This document shows, piece after piece, positions 21,901-32,064 of a DNA stretch of 64,000 bases (the stretch's first letter is position 1; every line of letters starts with the position of its first letter). The notes beneath the pieces were generated by a model. It was not told where the DNA came from. It did not search any database and was given only the letters and a program-made list of their open reading frames with translations. The translations under genes were made by a program, and so were the position numbers. Source of the DNA: Nansenia antarctica (lineage: Eukaryota; Chordata; Actinopteri; Argentiniformes; Microstomatidae); the NCBI GenBank assembly GCA_963989245.1, contig OZ022342.1, positions 47,470,410 to 47,534,409 on the forward strand, in the 5' to 3' direction.

Positions 21901-24900
21901 TTTGTGGGGTGTTCGAGGTAGCTTTGCGGGGGAAAAATGAAAATGACTCGGGTTCCGGCAACCCAGGGATTTTTCGTGGACTGGTGGACTTGGTGGCATC
22001 GATGGATGAAGTGTTTGAGGAACACTTGAAAACAGCAACAGTCTTCAAGGGAACGTCAAAGACTGTGCAGAACGAGCTGTTGGATTGTATGCTGTCAGTC
22101 ATCAGGGAACGGATTATGGAGGAAGTGAAGTTAGCCAGATTCGTAGCAATCCAAGCAGATGAGACCACGGATGTTTCTACACAGACTCAGTTGGTGCTTG
22201 TGCTGAGATACATAGACAGGAACCATGCTGTCCAAGAACGTTTTTTTGAATTCATCCCCATCTTGAATGCAACGGCCGACTCGATCGCTACTGTACTGCT
22301 GGAGAGACTTGGCAGCCTTTTCACTGAAGAAGAGAAAGGTAATGTCGCCCCCTCCCGGTTGTTTCAGTATTAAGAATGGAAAATTATGTTTATTTATTTA
22401 TTTTGTGTTGTTTCAATATTAAGAATGAAAAAGTATTACTACTGATGATACTGAAATAATTATTATTAGTGTAGCGTTCCCGTACGGGGCCTGTTAACAG
22501 CTCCTCCCTTGGTGTTGTGGTTAGCGAGCCGAGGCCGGCGGTTATGCGGGAGATCGGGGTTCGACTCCCGCATGGGGCGAGCTACACTACCAGTTCCTCG
22601 TTCGTTACATTATTATTAATTAATTGGATTATAATATAATAGGACTGTAAAGTGTTATAACATATTAGTTATTTGTTCTTTTATTATTTAAATCATGTTC
22701 GAAAATAAAATATTCATTCATTCATTCATTCATTCAAGGTAAACTTGTCGCTCAAGCGTATGACGGGGCCAGTGTGATGAGGGGCGAGAGAGCTGGTGTT
22801 CAGCAGAAGGTGCGTGAACATTATGGAAATGCCCATTATGTCCACTGTTACGCACACAATTGAACTTGATTATGCAGCAAGCCACTTCTAACATCCCCGC
22901 AGTGAGAGTTTTTTTTTCGGATTTGAGTGGTATTGCCACTTTTTTTTCCCGGTCGCCTAAACGCACGAGCATCCTCGACGAGGTTGTTGCAAGAAGGCTG
23001 CCAAGAGCCTCGTCCACAAGATGGAATTTCAACAGCAGAATCGTGAACACTGTATACGAGAACCTGGATGACCTCATAGAGTGTTTCGAAACCATCAGGA
23101 CCAGCTCCTTTGATAACACCACAGTGCAGGAGGCATCTGGCTTTGTGAGGATGCTGGAGGATGAGAACTTCCTGTTTTTCCTGCATCTCTTCCACGGTAT
23201 CATGCCTCACGTTGACATGCTGTACCAGAAGCTGCAGAAGAAGGACATTGACGCAGTCTTCATAAAACATGCCGTCCAAAGCTTCACAAGCAGCATGCAG
23301 GCCATAAGGTAAGATCAAAAAATATAGTTTGTACATTGATACAATTACAACTACAAGACAGCAGATTGTTCAGCTACATTTTCTTATTTGAAATCTTAAC
23401 ACTGTTGGTCTGTCTGCCTTCAGGGACCAAAGCTCATCTCAAGAGCAGCAGCAAGAAGCCACAGGAACCAGAACATCAAGGAGGGTCTTGGGAGAAGAAG
23501 AGAAGCAGAGGCTGTCTAAAGAGGTAGGTCCAAGTTTTGAAACACAGTGTTGGAAAATCACCACCAATCAGAGTTACATTCAGGGATGGGATGGTAGCAG
23601 TCTTTATTCAGTGTTGTACTTCCAAAGTGCTTATTTCCACATTTTCTTTTACACCCCATACTTTTGACAGATCTGCGACACAATCCTGGCCCACTCCAAA
23701 GAAAGGTTTTCTTTCACCAACCACCTTGTGAGTGCCACGCTGCTCCAAGGAGAGATGTTCCAACAGCACTGCCATGCATTCCCTGTTGAGGCTCTGAACA
23801 CCACTGTCAAGGCATACCCCATGCTGAACCAGGTGAAGCTCAAGACTGAGCTGTCCCTTGTCTATGAGAGTGCTGAGTTCAAGGGCTGCTCTGGTGCACT
23901 GGCACTGTACCAGGTTCTACACAGTTACAACCTCCAGGAGACTTTCTCTGAGACTGTAGCTCTGTTGAACATCCTAATTACTACTCCCATGACAACAGCT
24001 GAAGCTGAGAGGTGTTTCTCGACCCTTAAGAGAATCAAGAACTTCCTGCGAAACACAATGGGCCAGGAGCGCCTGAATGCACTGGCCATGCTTTCAATGG
24101 AGAGGGAACTAGTCAGGAAGATGCCTGATTTTAATGAGAGGGTCATTGATTGTTTTGCTGCTTTGAAAGAGAGACGAGCTAAATTTCAATACAAGTGAGC
24201 AGTATGTATGCCATCCATATTTTGTATTTTGTAGTATGTAAATAGTTTTATCCATCCATTGCACATTATCAGCCCCTGTGCCACTGCTCTTTATCCTGGA
24301 TTTGCTGCACCTAAAATAAAAGATGTGATAACTGAATACCAATGGCTGTGAGAGTCAATTTATTTAAGCCCGCTGATTTAGGTGAATGTACCCTTGAACG
24401 TGTCACCTTAACCATCAACGCAACAATTGCCCCCCCTGAGAGATTTGGCAGGAGCCGCCACTGATGTAATGGATGACGAATTTCTTCGGAAAAACCTAAT
24501 TAGCATAGCCACAGATGGGGCGGCCGTGCTAACAGGGAGAGTGAATGGACATAGCTAGACTGAAACGGGACTTCCCTCGGCTGCAGGCAGTTCACTGTCT
24601 CGCGCATCGTTTAGAATTAGCGGTGAATGACTCATTGAAGGAGGTGGCAGGCTGTACTCATTTAGAGTTTTTCCTCTCAAAACTCTATGCTCTTTACCAC
24701 CAGTCCTCGAAAAATGCAAGGTAATTACAGGAAGCAGCTGCGGAACTGAACATGCAGATACTGAAAATAGGAAAAGTGTTTACAATAAGATGGGTGTCCA
24801 GCAGTTTCAACACTGTCAAAGCTGTGCTGAAGGATTTTCCAGTGTTAGCACATCACTTTAAATCAGCTAGTGAAGATGGCTCACGTTCCGGTAGGCCACG

Positions 24901-27900
24901 TACACTGGTTTACGTAAGCATCTGACATCCACTGGATTTCTCTCTGATTTAGCGACAATGAAAGACGTGTTACGTGAACTACAAAGTCTCTCCCTGAAAC
25001 TACAGAAACGCGACACATCCCTAATTGATGCAAGCCGCCACATTCACCAAACAATCGAGGTGCTCTCTGCCATGAATGAATGAATGAATGAATGGACTTT
25101 ATTGTCATTGCTACAGTACAGGTACCAAACAACGAAATTTAGGACCAGGGAGTGAAAACAGAAATGAAAGTCAAAATGGCCATAACCAGCGGTCAGTTCA
25201 AAGAGGTTGCTCTCACCGAAACGCAACGTAAAATAAATAAGTCCCAATTTTACCAGTCAATTATTGATAATCTCACCAAGCGTCTCCCTGATAGTGAGCT
25301 GGTAAGCATGTTGAAGCCTCTGGATCAGCACTTCCGGCCAAAAGAGAGGGCAGAACTTGTTCTATTTGGAGAGCGTGAGGTGGGGAAGTTTGCTAAACTT
25401 CTCGGAGAGTCTTCGAGTGATGCTGTCAGTGAGTTCAGAGACTGGAAATTACAAGGCAAGGAACAGCAGGGTAAAACCTTGAAAAAACTTATAGTGGTGA
25501 GCAACACTTTTCTTCCGACCTCTGCAGAGTGTGAGAGGGGCTTTTCTTTTTTTTTTATATAATTTTTTTTATTGTATTATTAGATTTAGATACACAATAC
25601 ATATAACACTACATTGAATCAACAAAACAAACCTCCACAATACCCACATACAAGAGACAAACAAACATAAATTACACATTATATATATACCCATACACAT
25701 ACATACATACGCGTACACATATATACACTATATATGCATATTAATGCACTTACTGTAACGCCAAAGCAAATTCCTATATGTGTATGCATAATGGCAATAA
25801 ACGTGATCTGATTCTGAATATATACATACATATACACAAAAAAAAAAAATGTCAAAAAAGAAAAGAAAAAGGGGGGTCAATATGCACCTTTCACAAGCTC
25901 ATCATCACACTGTGGAGGTGTGGGGCCCCAGAGCAACTGCTGCCGAACAAGTCAAAGACCCAGGAATTCATTGTAGACTTCAGGAGGAAAAAGTCCGAGA
26001 TCCAGCCCCTGCTCATCGACGGAGAGAGTGTGGAGAGAGTCTCAACCCTCCGATTCCTGGGACATCACATGCGGGATGACCTGACCTGGAAGGACAACAC
26101 AAAAGGCACCATCAAGAGGGCACAACAGCGGCTATACACCCTGAGATGCCTCAGGAAGGAACACAACAAGCAGGAGATACTGGTGGCCTTCTACCGCGGC
26201 GCAGTGGAGAGCATCCTCACCTACGGCATCTGCAACTGGTTCTCCAGCTGCACAACAGCGGAGAGAAATGCGCTACAGAGAGTAGTGAGAACAGCACAGA
26301 AGATCACCGGCGCCCCCCTCCCCTCTCTGGAAGAGCTGTACAACACACGCTGTCTCAGGAAGGCCTCAAAGATCTCCAGGGACCCGACCCACCCTGGGCA
26401 CGTACACTTTACCAGGCTGCCCTCGAAAAGGAGGTTCAGGACCCTGGCCGCTAAGACAAACAGACTGAAGAACTGCTTCTACCACAGGGCCGTCCAGGCC
26501 CTGAACACAGCAAAAACCTAAGTTCTGGGCCCTGGACAGTCTGGACGGATTGTATGGCAGCTGCTGGACTGAAAAAATCAGGCGTAGTGCTGAGGCACAA
26601 ACATGTACATTTCAAGCCTGCAAACTGTGACACTTTAAATAACGTGAAAAAAATACTATTGTGCAATATGACAACCCTAGTCGACTATCTGTACAGTATA
26701 GTACAGTGGATTGTGTACATAGCCTTTATTTATGTAAACCAGCTCCTTCCCTTCTTGTGATTTTTTTTTTCTAAAAGTTTTTTTTTTTCCCTTTCCTAAC
26801 ACCAGGGGAGCCACCCCTCCTAAATTTCGTTGTTTGGTACCTGTACTGTAGCAATGACAATAAAGTCCATTCATTCATTCATCAGTCAGCACAACACACT
26901 AATCTATACACAGACTCGCAACGTCACGTGGCAGGTGGTCAAATAAGGGTTTCCATATTCTAATAAAGAGCTGTTCGTTGCCCTTTACTCTAGCACTCAG
27001 TCTTTCCATCGGTAAGATTTTGAAGATCTCACGAGACCATTGAGTGATTGTTGGGGGCTTTTCCATAATCCAGTTAAATAGAATACATCTCCTAGCCAGA
27101 ACTAGCAATTTCTGGAGAAGCAGAACATTAGACTGATTCAATGGCATATTTCGTTCAGGGAGACTCAGTAGGAAGAGGCCTGGTTTCATTTCAATGCTGC
27201 ATTTAAAGATGTTATTCAATTCTTTGGCGACCAGTGACCAGAATTTTGAAATGGTAGAACATCGGCAGAAGCAGTGGATATAAGTGCCATTTTTCTCCTT
27301 ACACTTGGAGCAAAGTGGTGATCTGGACGGGTCAAATTTATTAAGGATATATGGAGTTCGATGTTGTCTATGCAAAATTTTGTACTGAGTCTCCTTAAAT
27401 TGATTACAGCAAAAAGTGCTACTGCAAGAAGTAATACATGTAGTCCAGTCTGCCCCTTCATACTTAGATTCCAAGTCCCTCTCCCAAGTAGCTATTACAT
27501 GGTCTATATTATGTTTGTTACAAGTGTCTAAAAAGTTATAGAAATAAGAAATAAACCCTCTAGGTTGTGAGAACCGGGTAAGGCATTCATCTAAAGAGCT
27601 CCTTACTGGCCGAGAGGGGCTTTTCTGGATGCAATGACACTGACAGTCAGAACAGGAACCGGCTGCAAGCCAGGAGCCTTACCGCATTGTTGTTCGTGGA
27701 CTTAAATGGGCCTCCGATCGACAAATTTGACCCTCTCCCGTTCATCCAATCTTGGATAAAGAAAGGACATCGGACGTCAGCATCATGGGTTCCAGGACCG
27801 CGACCGCAGCCTACTGAAAACAGACCACTTTGGTCTATCTTGTCTCCGTAAAGGTAAGGTGGCTTTTACTTTTTACTAACCTAGTGTACATGTATTTTTC

Positions 27901-30900
27901 GCTCCTTCTGTATAGCAAAAATAACACAATTATTGGCCGAGACACATGTGTGACTATCGCTTTTATAGCTGTTGTTTCATGTGGGGCTGTTGATGTGGTG
28001 AAATGAGTAGCCTGCAGCTGTAGCGTCAGGATATGTTGGTATTTGAGGAGGAGGATGAGGATGAGGATGATGTTTCGGTACCGGTACCGTTTTTAAAGTA
28101 TCGATTTGTCACCGGTATCGAATAAAACCCAAACTGTACCCAACCCTAACTATATGTTTACATGCCAACTAATTAGCTAATTCATTTCTGTCATTTAGAG
28201 CTGAGGGGAGCAACAGAGAGACAGACAACAGGACAGCAACAGAGAGACAGACAACAGGACAGCAAAAGAGAGACAGACAACAGGAGAGGACAGCAACAGA
28301 GAGACAGACAACAGGACAGCAACAGAGAGACAGACAACAGGACAGCAACAGAGAGACAGACAACAGGAGAGGACAGCAACAGAGAGACAGACAACAGGAC
28401 AGCAACAGAGAGACAGACAACAGGACAGCAACAGAGAGACAGACAACAGGAGAGGACAGCAACAGAGAGACAGACAACAGGAGAGGACAGCAACAGAGAG
28501 ACAGACAACAGGAGAGGAGAGCAACAGACAACAGGAGAGGACAGCAACAGAGAGACAGACAACAGGAGAGGACAGCAACAGAGAGACAGACAACAGGAGA
28601 GGAGAGCACCAGACAACAGGAGAGGACAGCAACAGAGAGACAGACAACAGGAGAGGAGAGCAACAGGACAACAGGACAACAGGACAGCAACAGAGAGACA
28701 GACAACAGGAGAGGACAGCAACAGAGAGACAGACAACAGGACAGTAACAGAGAGACAACGGGAGAGGAGAGCAATAGAGACAGAACTGAATGCACTGAAC
28801 CTTTTTTTTATTCTTTGCATTATTAACACTGTTGTGTTATTGTGTTATTAAAGTGTTTAAGTGTTTTATGGTAAAGCATTATGAGTGGTGTGTGTGTGCA
28901 GGGTGCTCGTGAGTTGTATATTTTGGGGAGGGGGGAGGCTTGTGTATGGGGGCGGGGGGGTCCTCACACAAAGGAGTAGCCTAGGGCCACTGACCACCTT
29001 AATCCGCTACAGCCTATAGCTAAACTTGTAAGTCCCATCGCTGTGTGGGCATGATTCGCGCGTGCATGAGAACATTTCACACTGTTATTTTGGAGACCCC
29101 ACAGAGCTCAGCTTATAACTCGAACCCTGCCTGTAACCATGAATGAGTTTCTTACACCTCTCTACTGGAATTTTGGACCACTCTTCATTTGCCAACTGCT
29201 CCAGGCTGCTCACATTTGAAGGGTTCCTTCTCTCTGCTGTGTTTTGAGATCGCTCCACTGGCGTTCTATGGGATTTAGATCTGGACTCAATGCTGGCCAC
29301 TTCAGAACTCTCCAGCGCTTTGTCTTGAACCATTTCTCTGTGCTTTTTGAAGTGCGTGCTTTGGGTCATTGTCCTGCTGGATGACCCATGACCTCTGACG
29401 GAGACCCAGCTTTCTGACACTGGGCTCTTCGTTGCACCCCCAAAATCTTTAGTAGATTTGATTATACCTATGTCATGATACCGTGCACACAGTCAAGGCA
29501 TTCTAATTATTTGACAAAACAACTATTACTGGTAAACAGTAAACAGACTGACTTATATAGCGCCTTATTCCAAAGCGCTTTACAACAGCCTCTCATTCAC
29601 CCACACACACATTCACACACCAATGGCGGCAAGCTGCCATGCAAGGCGCCGGCCTGCTCATTGGGAGCAATTTGGGGTTCAGTGTCTTGCCCAAGGACAC
29701 TTCGACATGTGGCCAGCCGGGGCTCGAACTGCCGATCTGCCAACCTTGCGATCATTAGACGCTCTACCTCCTGCGCCACTGCCGCCCCTTACTGTATATG
29801 TGTCACTTTCTAATGCTTTGGTCCGCATATCAAATCTGATGTAAAGATCTGACTTTAGAAAAATGTGAATACATTTCCGCATTGATGAAAATGTATTTCT
29901 AAATGATGAGGCCTTTAGTTTCGTTTAGAAAATGTTCTCACTAACAAAAACACTGTATTGTTGTACCTCTGTTTATCATAGAAAAAGATTTGTGAAAGAC
30001 AACGTTTGTGTTCTTGTACATTACAATTTCACACTTTCACACCTGTTCTCTTACAGTGATACGTCCTGTCCTGAGTGTGTCTCCTGGTGTGTCTCCATGG
30101 TGGCTGAATGTTGGAGACTCAGCGACTCTGAACTGTGAGGTTGGAGACTCGTCTACAGACTGGAGATTCTACTGGTACAAAGGTTCGAAAAAAGGAAGCC
30201 GTTTTTACTCCCCAGAGCCGCTACCAGACAGCGAGCGTGGGGCTGGAGGCTCCTACTCTGTCAGCTCTGTTGGTCTGAGTCACACAGGGATGTATTCATG
30301 TAGAGCTGGGAGAGGAGACCCAGTCGTTTATACAGAATACAGCTATGAAAAGTTCATCTGGGTAGTAGGTGAGTTACTGAAGCACTGTTTCAACTCTGAA
30401 CTATGAGCCTGTCTCAGTCTGAACTTTGTCGCCCCTCTGTCTCTCTCTCTGACTTTATGTGTCCCTCCCCCTCTCTCCCTCTTTGTCTCTCCCCCTCCCC
30501 CTCTCTCTATTCCTCTCTCTCTGCCCCACCCTCTCTCTACCCCTCTCACTCTTTGTCTTTCTCTCTCTTTCTCTCTCTCTCCCAGGTCCCTCTCTTCCAG
30601 ACTCTCTTACCATCAGTGCCAACAGATCTCAGTTCTTTCAGGGTGAGTCTGTCTCAGTGAGCTGTGAGGTGGAGGGAAACTCTACTGGATGGGAAGTGAA
30701 TAGTCTCACAAAGGAATTCTTCTGGCATAAGTGTCTCTCTGGACCCACATGCCCCATCAAATTTGTAACCAGCAAACACAGTGGAATGTACTGGTGTGAG
30801 TCTGGGTCAGGAGAGTACAGCAATGCTGTCAACATCACAGTGACTAGTAAGTTATTCTCACTTCTACAGTAGTTTGGTGTCTCTTAGTCTCATTAAGAAA

Positions 30901-32064
30901 ATGTTCTCATAGAAAATGTTTTATATGGTCACTGAAGGTCAGGTGAGGGTCAAACCTAACCCCCAGATTTGTGACCTCTTGTCTTACAGATAGACCCAGT
31001 GCTTCCCTGAGTGTGTCTCCTTCATTTATTATTTATTAATTATTAAATTAAATTATCCTTCATGGTGGCTGAATGTTGGAGACTCAATGACTCTGAGCTG
31101 TGAGGTTAGAGACTCGTCTACAGACTGGATATTCTACTGGTACAGAGTTGATGTACAGCATGGAAATATTGGAAAACGTTACTCCAGAGAGCTGCTACCA
31201 GACAGCGAGCGTGGGGCTGGAGGCTCCTACTCTGTCAGCCCTGTTGGTCTGAATCACTCAGGGATGTATGCATGTAGAGCTGGGAGAGGAGCTCCAGTCT
31301 ATTATACAGACTACAAAGATCAGCTCCTCTGGGTAGCAGGTGAGTTACTGTACATATGTGACCCTGTTTCAGTCTGAGCTTTGAACCCCCTCTGTCATTC
31401 TCTCTCTGTCTTCATGTGTCTCTCTTCCTCTCCCCCCTCTCTCTCTCACTCTCTTTCTCTCTCTCTTTCTCCCCCTCTACTTTCCTCCCCCTCTCTCTTT
31501 CTCTCACCCCCCCTTTTTTTTGTCTGTCTCTCTTTACGGCCTCTCTCTTTCTTTCACTCACTATCTCTTCCTCCCCCTCTCCCCCCCTCCCTCCCTCTTT
31601 CCCCCCCTCTCTCCCTCTCTCCTCTCTACCTCTCTTTCTATCCCTTTATTTCTCTCCCTCCCTCTTGTTTTTTCTCTCCCCCTATCTCTCTCTCTCTCTC
31701 TGTCTCCCCCTCTCTCTCACTGTCTCCCCCCCCTCAGTGTCTCTTTCTACCTCTCTCTAACTCTATTTCTCTCTCTCTCTCCCAGGCGTCTCTCCTCCAG
31801 CCTCTCTGACCATCAGTCACAACACATCTCAGTTCTTTGAGGGTGAGTCTGTCTCAGTGAGCTGTGAGGTGGAGGGGGACTCTACTGGATGGAGACTGAT
31901 ATGGTCCACAGGAGAACACGAACTGTCAGTGTGTCGCTCTGATGGATCATCAACTGGAACCACATGCACCATCCCCTCTGTATCCACCTACTTTCACAGT
32001 GGACTGCTCTGGTGTGAGTCTGGGTCAGGAGAGTACAGCAATGCTGTCAACATCACAGTGACTC
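18432..32064 (+). CDS. Fc-receptor-like (FCRL-type) immunoglobulin-superfamily gene, probably broken
   Basis: Six exons with GT-AG borders, all phase 1: 18432-18462 and 19654-19695 (split signal peptide), 30057-30368 (Ig1), 30586-30846 (Ig2), 30990-31339 (Ig3, interrupted) and 31786-32064 (Ig4). A signal peptide split over two small exons and one-exon phase-1 Ig domains are typical of Fc receptors and FCRL proteins, cell-surface receptors that bind immunoglobulin or related ligands on leukocytes. Ig1 and Ig3 are alike, and so are Ig2 and Ig4, so the doublet was duplicated. No transmembrane or cytoplasmic exon follows; an LTR begins 92 bases after Ig4. The 10.4-kb intron before Ig1 is filled with nested transposons. 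Ig3 has a frame-breaking insertion. Either the gene is dead, or Ig3 is skipped (its neighbours stay in phase). The exact receptor name cannot be given. Confidence 0.7.
18881..19552. repeat. tandemly duplicated (TG)n-(GAGAGG)n block
   Basis: Two consecutive blocks (18881-19290 and 19291-19552), each (TG)n, then purine-rich GAGAGGGGA text, then a shared piece ending ggattgtatgcatatcatgg. They lie in FCRL intron 1. Confidence 0.9.
19654..19695 (+). CDS. FCRL gene exon 2, signal peptide part 2
   Basis: Acceptor tgtgtgtttcag and donor gtgagt frame 42 bases that continue exon 1 as LMSAYIYSGHTRSE. Joined to exon 1 this gives a hydrophobic leader of about 24 residues ending near the usual GHT-type cleavage region of fish FCRL leaders. 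Confidence 0.6.
19916..20600 (-). mobile_element. non-LTR reverse transcriptase fragment
   Basis: The minus strand encodes about 200 residues with reverse-transcriptase features: FRTVLLLRVEGKIFFNIVSR, QKGGIPKVPGCLEHTG and WLDLANAYGSIPHKLV, the last resembling motif A. Both ends are truncated and the YxDD box is missing, so it is inactive. The clade is uncertain. It sits in the large FCRL intron. Confidence 0.65.
21396..24198 (+). pseudogene. hAT transposase (ZMYM1-like, TTF finger/DUF4371), one frameshift
   Basis: Four exons: 21396-22338, 22739-23308, 23424-23523 and 23671-24198, with GT-AG borders and matching phases. Exon 1 holds a TTF-type zinc finger (WLAGCEVTNALFCFPCMLF, about residues 72-90), a DUF4371-like region and the first catalytic aspartate in IQADETTDVS. 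Exon 2 opens with AYDGASVMRG, the second catalytic region, and carries the CYAH segment. Exon 4 ends with the hAT dimerisation region (TTPMTTAEAERCFSTLKRIK). Family knowledge: these enzymes cut and paste the element. One base is missing after CYAHN, giving a stop at 22861-22863; the frame then continues cleanly for the rest of the gene. The single lesion suggests a fairly young copy. A polyadenylation-like aataaa follows at about 24315. Confidence 0.85.
22474..22600 (+). repeat. tRNA-derived SINE or tRNA-like insertion in the hAT intron
   Basis: Around 22508-22580 the sequence looks tRNA-like: an A-box-like ttggtgttgtggttagcgag and a B box ggttcgactcc. It is flanked by a perfect 9-bp inverted pair, tagtgtagc and gctacacta. 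No poly-A tail is obvious. It could be a SINE, a decayed tRNA gene or a small foldback element. Confidence 0.5.
25075..25143 (-). mobile_element. very short L2 3' tail insertion
   Basis: (GAAT)n followed by tggactttattgtcattgct, then aggtaccaaacaacgaaatt, is the reverse of the last roughly 65 bases of the L2 family seen at 26830-26883. It breaks the hAT coding frame. Confidence 0.75.
25548..27611 (-). mobile_element. L1-clade LINE, 5'-truncated, 15-bp TSD
   Basis: The 15-base TSD gagaggggcttttct lies at 25533-25547 and 27612-27626. A poly-T run at the left end marks the 3' end of a minus-strand element. 27474-26899 on the minus strand encodes the C-terminus of a fish L1/Tx1-type ORF2: QFKETQYKILHRQHRTPYIL, CSKCKEKNGTYIHCFCRCST and FNWIMEKPPTITQWSREIFK; the frame continues upstream toward the truncation. 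An L2 has inserted into its 3' UTR. Confidence 0.85.
25905..26883 (+). mobile_element. L2-type LINE, 5'-truncated, inside the L1
   Basis: It encodes the last roughly 200 residues of an L2/Maui-like reverse transcriptase ORF: KTQEFIVDFRRKKSEIQPLL, RFLGHHMRDDLTWKDNTKG, LVAFYRGAVESILTYGICNW and RRFRTLAAKTNRLKNCFYHR, stop near 26519. The 3' UTR ends caatgacaataaagtcc with an ATTC tail. This is the longest L2 copy here and serves as a reference for the shorter tails. Confidence 0.85.
28073..28151. mobile_element. hAT fragment of the GGTACC-rich family
   Basis: cggtaccggtaccgttttta, then taaaacccaaactgtaccca, matches the right end of the element at 5494-6562 and ends in the same cccaaccctaa. Confidence 0.75.
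28197..28775. repeat. minisatellite, period about 26-31 bp
   Basis: Repeats of acagcaacagagagacagac plus aacagg with an optional agagg. The long Cys/Leu/Ser/Val-rich frames on the minus strand come from it and are not genes. Confidence 0.95.
29530..29789 (-). mobile_element. tRNA-derived SINE
   Basis: On the minus strand the head reads ggcggcagtggcgcaggagg, then tagagcgtctaatgatcgc, with a B-box-like cagttcgagcccc. The body contains a conserved stretch around gtgtccttgggcaagacact. The 3' tail (agcgctttggaataaggcgc) resembles LINE tails, as usual for SINEs mobilised by a LINE. It lies within the large FCRL intron. Confidence 0.75.
30057..30368 (+). CDS. FCRL gene exon 3, Ig domain 1
   Basis: 312 bases, phase 1-1. 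The domain reads VLSVSPGVSPWWLNVGDSAT, then LNCEVG, WRFYWYKG and GMYSCRAG: the two disulphide cysteines, the core tryptophan and the GMYxC segment of an FCRL-type Ig domain. Acceptor ctcttacag, donor gtgagt. Confidence 0.8.
30586..30846 (+). CDS. FCRL gene exon 4, Ig domain 2
   Basis: 261 bases, phase 1-1. Features: DSLTISANRSQFFQGESVSV, SCEVEG, FFWHKC and GMYWCESGSGEYSNAVNIT. The acceptor follows a long CT tract (30420-30584). Confidence 0.8.
30990..31339 (+). pseudogene. FCRL gene exon 5, Ig domain 3, broken by a 38-bp insertion
   Basis: Its 350 bases exceed its homologue Ig1 by exactly 38. The extra AT-rich stretch (31025-31062) lies between two copies of ccttca (31019-31024, 31057-31062), shifts the frame and brings a stop right after SVSPSFIIY. 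Downstream the Ig frame is otherwise intact: LSCEVRDSSTDWIFYWYR, then GMYACRAGRGAPV. Splice sites look good (cttacag acceptor, gtgagt donor). Confidence 0.8.
31786..32064 (+). CDS. FCRL gene exon 6, Ig domain 4
   Basis: 279 bases, phase 1-1, homologous to Ig2: ASLTISHNTSQFFEGESVSV, SCEVEGDSTGW and LLWCESGSGEYSNAVNIT. A CT-rich tract of about 390 bases (31395-31784) precedes its acceptor. Confidence 0.8.

Larger units (their letters stand above)
20997..24463 (+). mobile_element. hAT element with its own transposase gene, nested
   Basis: Ends are caggggaggctggttca and, on the minus strand, cagtggcggctcctgcc. The perfect 8-bp TSD ATGTAATG lies at 20989-20996 and 24464-24471. It is 3467 bp long and contains a four-exon transposase gene. 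A sequence with the same kind of left end (cagtggaggctcctcc) occurs at 36794. Confidence 0.92.
24472..27838 (+). pseudogene. transposase remnant of the outer hAT, interrupted by an L1
   Basis: 24472-25547 encodes DDEFLRKNLISIATDGAAVL, then AVHCLAHRLELAVNDSLKEV and FTIRWVSSSFNTVKAVLKDF, matching the catalytic and C-terminal regions of hAT enzymes close to the KIAA1586/ZNF862-like group. Stops and frameshifts are present (near 24555 and 24726), and a short L2 tail (25075-25143) breaks it. After the L1 it resumes at 27612 inside the duplicated target gagaggggcttttct with GFSGCNDTDSQNRNRLQARS and ends at a stop at 27836-27838. The N-terminal part is missing. Confidence 0.75.
20803..29129 (+). mobile_element. 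outer hAT element with further nested insertions
   Basis: Ends are cagggttcgagttatgtgg and, on the minus strand, cagggttcgagttataagc. The perfect 8-bp TSD CCTGTAAC lies at 20795-20802 and 29130-29137. It has been invaded by a second hAT (20997-24463), a short L2 tail (25075-25143), and an L1 (25548-27611) carrying an L2. Removing these leaves roughly 2.7 kb, including the 3' half of a transposase and a long minisatellite. Confidence 0.9.
20606..29500 (-). mobile_element. Tc1-like element split by an 8.3-kb hAT insertion
   Basis: Left end 20606-20802 begins acagtcttggccaaaaatat, a Tc1-type terminus. The rest resumes at 29138, where the minus strand resembles a Tc1 transposase C-terminus (RRNPSNVSSLEQLANEEWSK, then IPVERCKKLIHG), with the preceding DDE region in broken frames. 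The split lies at the hAT TSD CCTGTAAC. The far end near 29500 is approximate. The transposase is decayed. Confidence 0.7.

Noticed and set aside
22508..22580. Functional tRNA gene
   Set aside because: The B box is good, but the acceptor stem does not pair well and no clear anticodon arm forms.
28169..28829. Three overlapping frames of about 190-210 codons on the minus strand
   Set aside because: They translate a simple minisatellite into Cys/Leu/Ser/Val strings. There is no domain, and all three frames are open for the same reason.
31381..31840. Leu/Ser/Pro-rich frames before Ig exon 4
   Set aside because: They translate the CT-rich intron tract; the splice acceptor at 31785 and Ig homology define the real exon.
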